A stretch of 64,000 nucleotides of DNA from Akkermansia sp. (GTDB lineage Bacteria > Verrucomicrobiota > Verrucomicrobiia > Verrucomicrobiales > Akkermansiaceae), in NCBI RefSeq assembly GCF_020860705.1, contig NZ_JAJBTT010000038.1, positions 53,348 to 117,347 of the forward strand, in the 5' to 3' direction. The notes below the pieces were generated by a model. That model saw only the letters and a list, made by a program, of their open reading frames with translations, had not been told where the DNA came from and did no database searches. This document shows, one piece after another, positions 53,912 through 63,103 of this stretch (position 1 is the stretch's first letter; each line of letters opens with the position of its first letter). The position numbers and the translations under genes are program-made.

Positions 53912-54204
53912 TTCTGACCAAGTCACAACTCGACCGGATCACGGCTTTGTTCGAGGCCCAGGAGCTTCCGGACACGTTCCCGGATGACGCCGATTTCGAA
54001 TTCATGGAGACGATTGCCGGAGACATGACGCTTGATGACTATCTCGCGTTGCCGGAGGCGGCGCGCCGGAAATGGTGGATCAGCAGCGAGATTGACGCAG
54101 TCCGTCCCCTGGGATTCACCGACCTGGATACGGGTGAAGACCTCTACCAGACCGGGTTCTATTTCGAGCCTGTAGCCCCCAACATCCTTGACCGTATTTA
54201 TTAG
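53908..54204 (+). CDS. Small acidic protein coupled to the MuF-HExxH gene
   Basis: A 98-residue acidic protein (MILTKSQLDRITALFEAQELPDTFPDDADFEFMETIAGD) whose ATG overlaps the MuF-like stop (ATGA). No family recognised. The tight coupling and acidity would fit an inhibitor or immunity protein for the C-terminal domain, but this is inference only. Confidence 0.55.
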   Translation: MILTKSQLDRITALFEAQELPDTFPDDADFEFMETIAGDMTLDDYLALPEAARRKWWISSEIDAVRPLGFTDLDTGEDLYQTGFYFEPVAPNILDRIY

Positions 54205-54206
54205 CC

Positions 54207-54572
54207 ATGACCAAGAAAGCAACGCAAATCCCCCTTCCTCTGTCCTATCCTGATTCCGGCAAGTGGTTTGTTCCCGTCAAGCGCATCAAGATAGACGACC
54301 GCACTTGGGCCTTGCGACTGGGGCAGCCTGTGCAGCTTGGTACCAGCTACGACGTGGCGGAGGCAACAGGCGTCGGCCGCAAAATCCTCAAGCGGCTGGC
54401 CAGGGCCGGATTCATCCAGGAGATGCGGCCTTCTCCCAATGTCTCCATGTACTATTACACGGAGGTGCTGGACCTGATGGAGCGCACAAGGCAAGACCCT
54501 AATTTCTGGACGCAAGTCCGACGTGACGCCTACCTTAAAGGCTCGCGGGTGGAGGACGCCTCGGCCCTCTAA
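54207..54572 (+). CDS. Small helix-turn-helix-like protein
   Basis: A 121-residue protein. TSYDVAEATGVGRKILKRLARAGFIQEMRPSPN resembles a helix-turn-helix that could bind DNA. It starts 2 bases after the preceding stop. A hairpin follows its stop. Function unknown. Confidence 0.5.
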   Translation: MTKKATQIPLPLSYPDSGKWFVPVKRIKIDDRTWALRLGQPVQLGTSYDVAEATGVGRKILKRLARAGFIQEMRPSPNVSMYYYTEVLDLMERTRQDPNFWTQVRRDAYLKGSRVEDASAL

Positions 54573-54579
54573 CATTTTT

Positions 54580-54607
54580 GACGGCGGCCTTTTCAGGCCG
54601 CGCCGTC
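54580..54607. terminator. Hairpin after the early operon gene
   Basis: GACGGCGGCC pairs with GGCCGCGCCGTC (one two-base bulge) around TTTTCA. No T run follows on the plus strand, so its terminator role is uncertain. Confidence 0.4.
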
Positions 54608-54641
54608 CGTGTGCCGCCGCCTGATGCCCTAGGGTGTGCCC

Positions 54642-55361
54642 ATGTTCACACATGACCCTATTGTCTGCGGGGATTCTCTCTCCCTCATGCGCCAGCTTCC
54701 AGGCGGTTCCTACGATGCCATTATTACCGATCCTCCCTATGCTTCCGGAGGGTTGACAACAACGGAGCGCAAGGCCTCCCCGGCGCGCAAGTACATTTCA
54801 CGGGGCAGGCTTCCTTCCTTTGATTTTGATACCCGCGACCAGCGTTCCCATTTCATGTGGTCGGTCATGTGGATGACGGAGGCGTTACGCCTGACGCGCG
54901 AGGGTGGCTGGCTGATGGTGTGTTCGGACTGGCGGCAGCTTCCCACCACCAGCGACGCCTTGCAGGCCGCTGGTTGGACGTGGCGTTCTCTTGTTACCTG
55001 GGACAAGACGGAGGCATGCCGCCCGCATCAAGGCATGTTCCGCAATCAAGCCGAGTTCGTCCTGGTGGCCACGCGCGGCAGCATCGGCCGGGAGCAGGAC
55101 CGCCCGCGCGTGTTCCCGGCAGGCGTCTTCCGTCATTACCTCAAGCCCGGCGACAAGTTTCATTTGACGGGCAAGCCCGTTCCTCTGATGGCCCATCTGA
55201 TGGAGGTTCTGCCTCCCTCTTCCGTCATCCTGGACCCGTTCGCGGGCAGCGGCACCACGATCGTGGCAGCCCGCCAAGAGGGCCACACGGGGCACGGCAT
55301 CGACGTTTCCCCCGTTCATGTCCAGATCGCCAGGGACAGACTGGCCAATCTCGCCAACTGA
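54642..55361 (+). CDS. Phage DNA methyltransferase (N4-cytosine or N6-adenine)
   Basis: A 239-residue methyltransferase of the beta class. The catalytic DPPY (30-33, in DAIITDPPYASGG) precedes the AdoMet-binding motif LDPFAGSGTT (about 197-206). Target specificity cannot be read from sequence. It would protect phage DNA from host restriction or alter regulation. ATG 54642 follows AGGG by 7 bases; a GTG at 54636 is an alternative. It is the last gene before the right phage end. Confidence 0.9.
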   Translation: MFTHDPIVCGDSLSLMRQLPGGSYDAIITDPPYASGGLTTTERKASPARKYISRGRLPSFDFDTRDQRSHFMWSVMWMTEALRLTREGGWLMVCSDWRQLPTTSDALQAAGWTWRSLVTWDKTEACRPHQGMFRNQAEFVLVATRGSIGREQDRPRVFPAGVFRHYLKPGDKFHLTGKPVPLMAHLMEVLPPSSVILDPFAGSGTTIVAARQEGHTGHGIDVSPVHVQIARDRLANLAN

Positions 55362-55421
55362 CCGCGCAGGGTTGGCGATGGTGCCGCGGATCGCTCGCCG
55401 GGGTGCGTTTCCCTACATGTT

Positions 55422-55437
55422 TGTGACACGTGTCACA
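55422..55437. promoter_or_regulatory. Palindrome copy 3 (right end)
   Basis: TGTGACACGTGTCACA is a perfect 16-bp palindrome, 9 bases before the right transposase-site array. The inner 14 bases equal the left-end and central copies. Confidence 0.75.
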
Positions 55438-55446
55438 CCCCGGTTC

Positions 55447-55615
55447 ACCCTTTCAGATGGGCACCAGTCCACCCTTTCATTTTTTCCGGATTTACCCTTT
55501 CAGGTATTTTCCACATTCCCCAGCCTTCCGCGCCCGCTCATCCCCTGTGTTTTCAAGCACTTTCAACCTCTTTCAATCCAATTCCACCCTTTTCCATGAT
55601 TTATGCTTGGTCACA
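55447..55615. repeat. Right phage end: transposase-site array and terminal repeat
   Basis: ACCCTTTC (complement of GAAAGGGT) occurs at 55447, 55471 and 55494, spaced 24 and 23 bases exactly as at the left end. A variant ACCCTTTTC lies at 55586-55594, about 20 bases from the terminus, matching the position of the first left-end site. The terminal repeat ATTTATGCTTGGTCACA ends at 55615. Confidence 0.8.
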
Positions 55616-58600
55616 CCATCATTCACATTCCGGATTTGCGCGTCCTTGGAAATGCTTACTGTGCCTGCCGTCTGAAGGGAATTCTCTTTATTGATCAGAA
55701 CATCGCCGCTTCCCACTGAGAAGTTGCCGGTCATCGTGGAAATTTCATTCAATAAGAGACTTCCTTCTCCGGTTTTCACCACATGGCCCCCTCCCGAAAA
55801 GCCCCCCAATGATATTGCACTTCCGTCAGAGGAGGAAAATTCAGCATTCGCCCCGGCCGCCAATATCATGTTTCCGGATAAGGACAGGGATGACTGATTT
55901 TCAGCGCTGATTTTCGACACTCCTTCCATGGTGATGGTGCCGGCGCTGAGACTGCTCAGGGAGAAATCTTCAGTACCTCGTGAGAGGAGGCCGGCGCCGT
56001 TCTTGAGTATCAACGTCCCCTCGCCTTTTATCCCAAACTCGGCATTGTCTTCCAAAACAAGGCTGCCTCCCCACACCGTCATATTGGCGATAATTTCGCT
56101 TTTGACCTCGGAGGAACCGGCCGCAAAGTCTTTACCCGAGAACACAACCTCGCCCTCCGTGGCCGTGGCGGCAGACGTTCCGTTGACATTGATGGTGGTT
56201 GTATTACCGTTATAGGAGGCAATCGGGTCGTAGAAATATATCGCTCTGCCGCCGCCCGCGGTGAGGTTGAGCGTTGCGGCATGGGAGCCGTCATTGATAT
56301 AAATGGAGTTGGCCGTACCGCCGATTGGATTCAAGAGGTCGCTGAAATCGACACCCTGTTTATTGCCTCTGAACGTTATGTTGCCATTTGCGGCATTCAA
56401 CGCAAGAGCGCTTGAGGCAACATCTGCTTCCAGATAAATGGCGCCTCCGGAACCGCCGGCAAGATTGTTGGTGAAACTGCTGACAGCACCGGCTTTGATG
56501 TTGACGCCGCTTCCGGAATAAATTGCGCCGCCATTTCCGGTTGTCGCCCTGTTGGAGTCAAACACCATGGCCTCCGCAGAACTTATTTCCACACTTCTGC
56601 CGGCGTAAATGGCGCCGCCATTGCTGCCCTGGCTTAGTCCGGCAATGCTGTTGGAATCAAAAAGGATACCATCCGCAGACGTTATTTTTACATCATAGGA
56701 AGCATAGATGGCGCCGCCGTCCGAGCCGGCGTTATTGTCCGTGAATGTGATCTTGCCGCCGGCCTGCGTCGTTTCAAGCTCGGCAGAGCTATTGGTGTAA
56801 ATCGCACCGCCGCTCTCGGTGGCTTTCAACTGGTCAAACCCCAATCCCTGCGCGGCTTTTATCCTGACCGATCCGTTTAAGGAATAAACGGCGCCGCCCG
56901 TGACGGCCGCCGGAGCAGTCGAGTCCGTCCTGCCGAATAACACGTTGCCGCCCGTAGACGTCAAAATCGTATCAGTCCTCGAAAAAATGGAACCGCCATT
57001 GCCTCCGGCCGTGTTGTCCAGAAATACGATGTCACCCGAGGACTTTATTTCCGCCCCATAGACGCGCAAGGCGCCGCCGTCCGAACCGGCGTTCAGATTC
57101 TTGAACTCCACTCCCTGTGCACCATCCACGGTGACTCCGGTGGCGTTTGTGTAAATGGCGCCGCCTTGATCGGCTGCCGTTACGCTGGAATCACTCATGC
57201 CGAACGACACTTTGCCGTCCGTGGAGATGATGCTTACCTTGTCGCCACTGTTGATGCTGCCCGACGCATTGATGGAACCGCCAAGGCCGCCGGCCTTGTT
57301 ATCCAGAAACACGATGTCGCCCGAGGACTTTATTTCCACGGATTTACTTCCTATCGCGCCGCTGTTAGAGTTCGCCGTGTTGCCGGTAAACGCAATCCTG
57401 CCGCCGTCTCCGACGGCCTCAATGATGGCTTTCTCGTAGGCAGATATCGCGCCGTTGCTTCGGCCGCTTTCGTTTCCTTTAAATTCTATGCTTCCGTTGG
57501 CGGAATGGACAATTACGTTGCCATTAAATGCGTTCAGCGCGCCGCCGGAATCACCTGAAACCCTGTTTGATTCAAACAAAATATCGCCGGAGGACTCAAT
57601 TGTCACATGATAGGACGCCCATATGGCACCGCCCGAACTAAACGCTTCATTGTCTTTCACTTTGATGTCATGCCCGCTCGTCATATTGACCGACCCGCCA
57701 TTAATATATATGGCGCCGCCATAAGCGGAGCCATATGGGGCCCTTTCCGCCTCCGCCTTATTCCCGCTAAATTCCACATTGCCGGCAGCAGTTATATTCA
57801 CATCTGATACGGCTGCTATGGCGCCTCCGGATCCCTTGGTTGCTACATTTCCGGTAAACGTAATCATGCCGTCGGATTCAAGCGTAACCCCTCCCATGGA
57901 TGAGATGGCGCCGCCGGAACCGGAAAGGGCCGTATTTGAGTCAAACGAAATATTGCCCTTGCCGCTGGTGATCACCACATCATCTCCCGCCCATATGGCT
58001 CCGCCTTCCATATTGGCGGCATTGTTGGTAAATGTCACATTTCCCTCGGCGGCGGTGATGTTGACGCTGTTCGCGCTGTTGATCGCGCCGCCATGGTCCG
58101 CCCCCGTCAGGTTGGCAAACGCAGAAGCCGCACTGCCTTGGAATTCCAAATGAACATAGTCTGAAGCAAATCCGCCGCCGGTGGCATCGGTGAAGTCGTA
58201 TGTTTTAACTCCCGACGGACTGCCCAAAAACACTACTTTTGAAGTGGAGTCGGTCATCTGGATCGTGCTTGCAGTGGGAACCCTGTTGAGAACCGTCAAT
58301 GCGGAATTCTCTCCTATGGTGACAGTGCCTGCAATTGACGAGCCCACATTCACCCCCGATATGTCCAAATTCGAGTTATTGAGCGTTATGCCGCCTGTAA
58401 TGTTCAACGTTCTGGCACCTGTCAGCACAGTAACACTTGAAGAATAAACGGACAGGGAGCCGACGTCGATGTTGTCCGAATTGAATTCAACCGTTCCATT
58501 CCAGGACGAGAATATGGCGTTGTCTCCGGCTGCAAAGGTTTGGGATGCATTCCAATTTGGGGATGAGTAATCCCAGAGGCCGGAATTGCTGGTGACGGAC

Positions 58601-58695
58601 CAGGCTTTATCAGCCGCCTGCGCGATGCCGCCCAGCGCGAACGCCGAAGCGCAAAAGGCGGTTAATATTGTCGTGTGTTTTGGATTTATTTTCAT
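55573..58695 (-). pseudogene. Autotransporter, N-terminal part (Pmp-like repeats; truncated by the prophage)
   Basis: 1027 host codons from ATG 58695 to 55615, then 13 phage-encoded residues to a stop at 55573. The signal peptide is MKINPKHTTILTAFCASAFA with cleavage near AQA. At least fifteen GGA(I/L/V) repeats with FDSN/FTNN-type partners follow, the pattern of Chlamydia polymorphic membrane proteins, forming a long beta-helix passenger. The beta-barrel is on the other side of the prophage (24187), so this fragment would be exported to the periplasm but not displayed. The longer frame to 58764 has a poor N-terminus. The intact gene would encode about 1924 residues. Confidence 0.92.
55615..55619. 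repeat. Target-site duplication, right copy (ACCAT)
   Basis: ACCAT at the right junction matches 26881-26885. See the left copy for the 4- or 5-base ambiguity. Confidence 0.7.
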
Positions 58696-59747
58696 GAGGG
58701 ATACTTTTGGGGAATTATTAGGATTAAATTGACTTCTAATCCATTGATTGTGATGTGATGCCAAAGGGTTTTACAGGGAGGGCAAGCGACAAGTCCGCCC
58801 CAAGGAAAACTTGAGGCGGCACATAAAAACATATCCGCAAAAAGACGGATGCGCTCATGGAAAGTCCCCGGGAAAAGGAAAACGCTTGCATGGAATCTCT
58901 CGAAAATTTGATACGGCCAACCATACGAACATGCTCAAGCATCCCAATGCATCCCATGCCGGGTGCAGACAACGCAAATAAATCTCCATGAGAGGAAATC
59001 ATATCGATATGGCTAATTGGTCATATACTATCGGGTTGATAGACATAATCGAAACCCGCGTCAAGCGTATTCTCACGCTGCGGCGTGACGGGTCCGTGTC
59101 AATTTTGTCACTTTAATTCCACCTTCCTCGATACCTTCCTTGAAGCTCAAAAACCGAACGCGCCTATCACCGTATCATGGGTTGATGGGGTTGGGAGATC
59201 CGCAGCGAGGAGGAGATCTTCATCAAATTTCTTGCAAAAGCGGGCGTGAGCTTCCGGCCATGACCCGCTCCACCGGATATTCCCGCTTCAGGTTTTTCAA
59301 GGCTTTTCGAAAAACAAGAGACCAAGGAAGGGAAAAATGCTCCGGCAACATACCATCCACGGATTGATGTTGAATTCGTTGATACACTTCAAACGCTTCT
59401 TCGTAGAAAGTAAAGAGCCCATGCCATTGCCGATTTCCCGGCATATCGCGCATCAGCTATTCCTTCTTTCTCCGGGAAAAAGAAGCATGAGAACCATCGT
59501 GTTTTTTTCGGGATCTTCTTACGGTTGAAAGGATCCCATGCTTCATGTTCATTGATAAACCCAAAGAAAGAACAGTAATTTAACTTATTGATAATAAAAA
59601 TATGGCACCAACCCCAAGATCTGATGCCTGAAGGCGTGCGGGGTCGAGCCCCGCCAGGCGCGCCATCCTTTCTCTCCGGCCCATCTTCTTTCAGCTTGAT
59701 CATCCCCTTAGCCGGAGGGAAGATGGCAGGCAAGCTCCCATCTTCCC
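58696..59747. other. Intergenic region of about 1 kb with tRNA remnant
   Basis: It should hold the promoter of the autotransporter gene. No open frame shows a recognisable family; the best on the minus strand (59223-59453) lacks known motifs. A 3' tRNA-Leu fragment lies at 59611. The region may contain old insertion debris. Confidence 0.5.
59611..59665 (+). pseudogene. Truncated tRNA-Leu (3' part)
   Basis: From the anticodon arm onward (CAAGATCTG), a variable arm TGCCTGAAGGCGT, T-arm GCGGGGTCGAGCCCCGC, acceptor strand CAGGCGC and GCCA follow the leucine tRNA pattern. The acceptor 5' strand and D-arm are missing. Compared with the intact tRNA at 23847 it differs at several positions and may derive from a tRNA-Leu with anticodon CAA. 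Such fragments are often left by integrative elements. Confidence 0.75.
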
Positions 59748-61481
59748 ATGAAAACAATCCTGCTTGTCCCCCTTCTCCTCTGTACACTTCCGTGTCCGGC
59801 CCGGCAAACAAAAGACAACCTTCCAGAACAGCGTGAGATCAAGGTGCGTACAGACTGCTTTTATATTTCGGAAGATAATGCAAAAGAGGGAAAACGCGGC
59901 ATCACCCTGTTTCTCCAGTCCTTCCTGAAAGGCAGCGGAACGTTTACTGAACGGGAAGGTCCCCACCAGCTGACCCTGTCGGACCCGGAAGGGTCATGGA
60001 GCGTTCCGCTTGATACGGAAATGAACACTGATCAGCATGAACCGCTTGCCGCCAAATTGTCGCAAATGCGCCTCCCTTCTTTTAATCCCGGAAAAGGAAT
60101 CAAAAACTGGTGCGTGAGGCTCACTTCCCCTCCATTCCACCTGCCACCCTCCACAACGAAATTCAGAATCAGGGGGCATCTCGTTTTCTACCTTGCCAGA
60201 CAAATCCATACGCTGCCGCCTTTCAACCTTCTCCAGGAAGGAAAGGGACGGACGCAGGATATCCCTCTCCCCTCCCTGGAACAAGGTGAAGGGGACCTGG
60301 CCTTTTCCGATACCCCGAACACCGCCACGTTCACTTCCTCCACCCCGTCTTCGGGCTGTGCGGACATGACGTTGAAGTACGATCCATCACGGTTCCAGTT
60401 TGCACAATTCCTCCTCGTAGACAAGAAGGGGAAGGCCGCGGAGGCCACTCCCGCCCGGTTCTCCTTTAATTTCAACGATCAGGGGCATCAGGAATATATC
60501 TTTAACCGGCAATACTATTCAAAACAGGATTGGAACCTTCTCCAGGTAAAACTTTTCTACATCAACCCGGAGGAGATGCGGCGCGTCTCGGTTCCGGTGG
60601 ATATGGAAATAGACCTCGCGCGCAAAAGCCCTCCTGTCCGCCATTCCCGCCAGGAATTTACCGTCCTGCCCGCCCCGTCCTCCGTTCCTTTCATCCATGA
60701 TCCGCGTCTGCCGGAGGAAAAAGTGCGGTTTGGGCTGCATTACTTCCATCAAAACCAAGACTCCGGCTCCAGCGGGCATTCCCTGGTTTACGACGGACCT
60801 TTCACCAGAATTGATTTCCGGCCTGAAACGCCGGAAAACGGGCCTGTGGCCATTAGCATTTCACCGGAAAATCCACTAGCCCTGAGGGGAAATGAAACGT
60901 CATCCCCGGTTCCCGCCGCCGCTTCCAGCCATATGAGCTTCTCCCCCTGGGAAAAAGAAATCCCTATCCCCATCCTGAGCCTGAACATCCCGGATCTGCT
61001 GCCGGAAACCTCTTCCTGCTGGACTCTCTCCGGAACGGCAAACATGATCATGGCCAGCCGCGCCTGCCGCATATCCTTCCCGCTTCCCACCGTCATGGGA
61101 AGCACGGTCACGCTCCCTCTTCAGGATATTCCGGGAATCAAACTGCCGGATGACGCCAAGGCGACGCTCACCGTCGCCGACATGAAATCCGAATCCTCAC
61201 AGAGTTCCCTCCTTCTGCATGTCCGCAGCACCCTTCCTTCCGCCTGTTTCGGCGCCCTCACTCTCATTGACGCGAACAACCGGGAGTATTCTCCGACGGA
61301 ACCGGTCGTTCATGATACTCCCCCGCAGGGAGTGACACGCATTTATGAACCTTATTGGGAACCTGCGGACCGGAACATTACGGCGGAGCTGATCATTTAC
61401 ATCAATCCCCGTACGGTACGGGTTCCACTGGATCTGAAATTCGGAGCCGGAGGAATGGTACCGTCTCAGCCATCTGAATAA
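59748..61481 (+). CDS. Secreted protein related to the tandem family (distant copy)
   Basis: A 577-residue exported protein with a Sec signal peptide (MKTILLVPLLLCTLPCPARQ). It shares the general form of the three paralogues at 13-19 kb: two halves each closing with an IxPxxxRVxVPxDxxxxL stretch (YINPEEMRRVSVPVDMEIDL in the middle, YINPRTVRVPLDLKFGAGG at the end). It also has a Pro-rich PIPILSLNIPDL segment. Similarity elsewhere is low. Function unknown; a beta-sandwich surface or periplasmic protein is likely. Confidence 0.7.
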   Translation: MKTILLVPLLLCTLPCPARQTKDNLPEQREIKVRTDCFYISEDNAKEGKRGITLFLQSFLKGSGTFTEREGPHQLTLSDPEGSWSVPLDTEMNTDQHEPLAAKLSQMRLPSFNPGKGIKNWCVRLTSPPFHLPPSTTKFRIRGHLVFYLARQIHTLPPFNLLQEGKGRTQDIPLPSLEQGEGDLAFSDTPNTATFTSSTPSSGCADMTLKYDPSRFQFAQFLLVDKKGKAAEATPARFSFNFNDQGHQEYIFNRQYYSKQDWNLLQVKLFYINPEEMRRVSVPVDMEIDLARKSPPVRHSRQEFTVLPAPSSVPFIHDPRLPEEKVRFGLHYFHQNQDSGSSGHSLVYDGPFTRIDFRPETPENGPVAISISPENPLALRGNETSSPVPAAASSHMSFSPWEKEIPIPILSLNIPDLLPETSSCWTLSGTANMIMASRACRISFPLPTVMGSTVTLPLQDIPGIKLPDDAKATLTVADMKSESSQSSLLLHVRSTLPSACFGALTLIDANNREYSPTEPVVHDTPPQGVTRIYEPYWEPADRNITAELIIYINPRTVRVPLDLKFGAGGMVPSQPSE

Positions 61482-61704
61482 TGTCTCAACGACATGCCGT
61501 CCAACAAATTTCCGCCCCTCCTGAAAAACGGCGAATGCAGGTCTCTCCCAACCAGATCATGAAGCCTAAGCGGTAGGAAAACATTTCACAGGCCATGGCC
61601 GCCCCTTCCCTTGCCGGGAAATTCCGCCCGGTGAACCTCCGGAAAAACGGGGAGGAACGGAATTTTCCGGCGTGCCGCCTCCCTCCGGGTGGAACTTCAT
61701 TCTG

Positions 61705-62865
61705 TCATCTGAACCTTTTCAAGAAGGGGGCGATGAACGCCGTTCCCAGACCTACCAGGGCAATGAGAGTAAAAGACCACCTCAGGGAAGAGGCGTGGGC
61801 AATGTGGCCGATGACGGGCGGCCCAAGCAGGAAGCCCAGGAAGCCGATCGTGGAAACGGAGGCCAGGGCCACGCTGGGAATCATCTTTTTGGACTTTCCG
61901 GCCATGCTGTAGCAGAGGGGGACAATGGAGGAAGTGCCCAGACCCACCAGCAGGAAACCCAGCGTAGCGGACCACAACACCGGAAACAGCACGGAGACCA
62001 GAAGCCCGGCGGCAATCAGGACGCCGCTGGCGCGCAGCACGCGCACGGCCCCAAAGCGCATCACCATGCGGTCCGCCGTAAAACGCCCCAGAGCCATCGT
62101 ACTCATGAACGCCACGTAGCCCGCCTGCACCAGGCCCGGCCCCGGCTGCACCACGCTTTCAAAGTAGACGCCGCTCCAGTCAAACATGGTTCCCTCACTG
62201 ACCATGCTCCCGAAGGCTATCAGGCCAATAAGGAGGACATAGGCATCCATGCTCCGGAACATGCCCCCGCTCTGGGAACTGGAACGCCGCGCGTCCCGCG
62301 GCAGGAGAAAAGGGGAAAATACGGCCAGAATGACCATGCATACCAGAAAGATGACGATGAAGTGCGTTTCCGTAGACACGTGCCAGTCCACCATGAACGC
62401 CCCCAGCAGCGCCCCGAAGAATCCCGCCAGGCTCCACAGGCCATGGAAGCGGGCCATGATGCTGCACTGGTACAGCCTCTCCACCCCTACCCCCTGCGTA
62501 TTGACGGAAATATTCGTCAGATTCGCGGCCACGCCGAACAAAAACAGCCCTCCGGCCAGTTCCCAGAAGGAGGAAACCAGCCCCAGGCACACAAGTACGG
62601 CCGGGTAAAAAACGGAAGATGCCATGAGTATCCTCCGGCTACCGAAACGGCCTACCAGGTAGCCGGACAAAGCCATGGCGGACATCTGCCCGACAGGCAC
62701 GGCAAAGAGCACGGACCCCAGATCGGCGTCATTCATTCCCAGGGCGCTCTTGACATCCGGAATACGGCATGCCCAACTGGCGAACACCAGGCCCTGAAGA
62801 AAATAGAAGGTACTGACTGACAAGCGGTAAACGCCCTGAGTCGTTTTGGGGAGAGAGAGGTTCAT
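61705..62865 (-). CDS. Major facilitator superfamily transporter
   Basis: A 386-residue permease with about twelve hydrophobic segments. The first half has GSVLFAVPVGQMSAMALSGYLVGRFGSRRIL, including the loop 2-3 motif GRFGSRR of the family. The second half has ALGRFTADRMVMRFGAVRVLRASGVLI, the equivalent motif. This pattern resembles the FucP/YbjJ-like branch. The substrate is unknown. ATG 62865 gives MNLSLPKTTQGVYRLSV; the longer frame has an implausible N-terminus. Confidence 0.85.
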   Translation of the reverse strand: MNLSLPKTTQGVYRLSVSTFYFLQGLVFASWACRIPDVKSALGMNDADLGSVLFAVPVGQMSAMALSGYLVGRFGSRRILMASSVFYPAVLVCLGLVSSFWELAGGLFLFGVAANLTNISVNTQGVGVERLYQCSIMARFHGLWSLAGFFGALLGAFMVDWHVSTETHFIVIFLVCMVILAVFSPFLLPRDARRSSSQSGGMFRSMDAYVLLIGLIAFGSMVSEGTMFDWSGVYFESVVQPGPGLVQAGYVAFMSTMALGRFTADRMVMRFGAVRVLRASGVLIAAGLLVSVLFPVLWSATLGFLLVGLGTSSIVPLCYSMAGKSKKMIPSVALASVSTIGFLGFLLGPPVIGHIAHASSLRWSFTLIALVGLGTAFIAPFLKRFR

Positions 62866-63048
62866 GCTGGATTTTCCGGATCGCGCGCAAAAAAAGCTAT
62901 CTTCATTTTCCGCCCCTGGCAAGAGAAATCATATCTTGTACAATAAGATTTCACCATGCAGAACCGTCAAAGGAGCAACGGCCTGCCTTTTCCAACCAGC
63001 TATTCCGGCACCGCACCGTCTATCTCAATGCTTCCTCTCTGCAAACAA

Positions 63049-63080
63049 AAAACGCCGTCCACACAAGCTGGACGGCGTTT
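63049..63080 (-). terminator. Terminator downstream of nuoA
   Basis: AAACGCCGTCC pairs with GGACGGCGTTT around a 9-base loop, followed on the minus strand by a T run. It lies about 24 bases after the nuoA stop codon and can also end transcription from the opposite side. Confidence 0.85.
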
Positions 63081-63103
63081 CTCAAATATAAAACGGGAGT
63101 TTT

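Larger units (their letters stand above)
26886..55615. mobile_element. Mu-like transposable prophage, about 28.7 kb
   Basis: It contains a DDE transposase followed by a MuB-like ATPase, Mu gp27/gp28/gp29-type packaging genes and gpF-, gpI- and gpT-type capsid genes. The ends are a 17-bp inverted repeat (TGTGACCAAGCATAAAT at 26886; its complement ends at 55615). The flanks carry a short target duplication: CCAT if the ends are TG...CA, or ACCAT if the right end is at 55614. Late genes run left from 45.7 kb and early genes run right from 46.4 kb, unlike Mu, where early genes start at the left end. All expected modules for lysogeny, transposition, packaging, head, tail and lysis are present with intact frames, so it may be active. 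Confidence 0.93.

Noticed and set aside
26974..55437. The 16-bp palindrome as a chromosomal parS site
   Set aside because: The layout is similar to parS, but the sequence differs at several positions, it is confined to the prophage in this window, and no ParA or ParB gene is present.
26886..55615. Integrase-type prophage inserted at the tRNA-Leu (23847)
   Set aside because: No tyrosine or serine integrase; the tRNA is outside the element and intact; the ends are those of a DDE-transposing phage.
59223..59453. Minus-strand frame as a transposase remnant
   Set aside because: The reading has a protein-like feel (EEAFEVYQRIQHQ) but no catalytic motif or inverted repeats, so I cannot support it.
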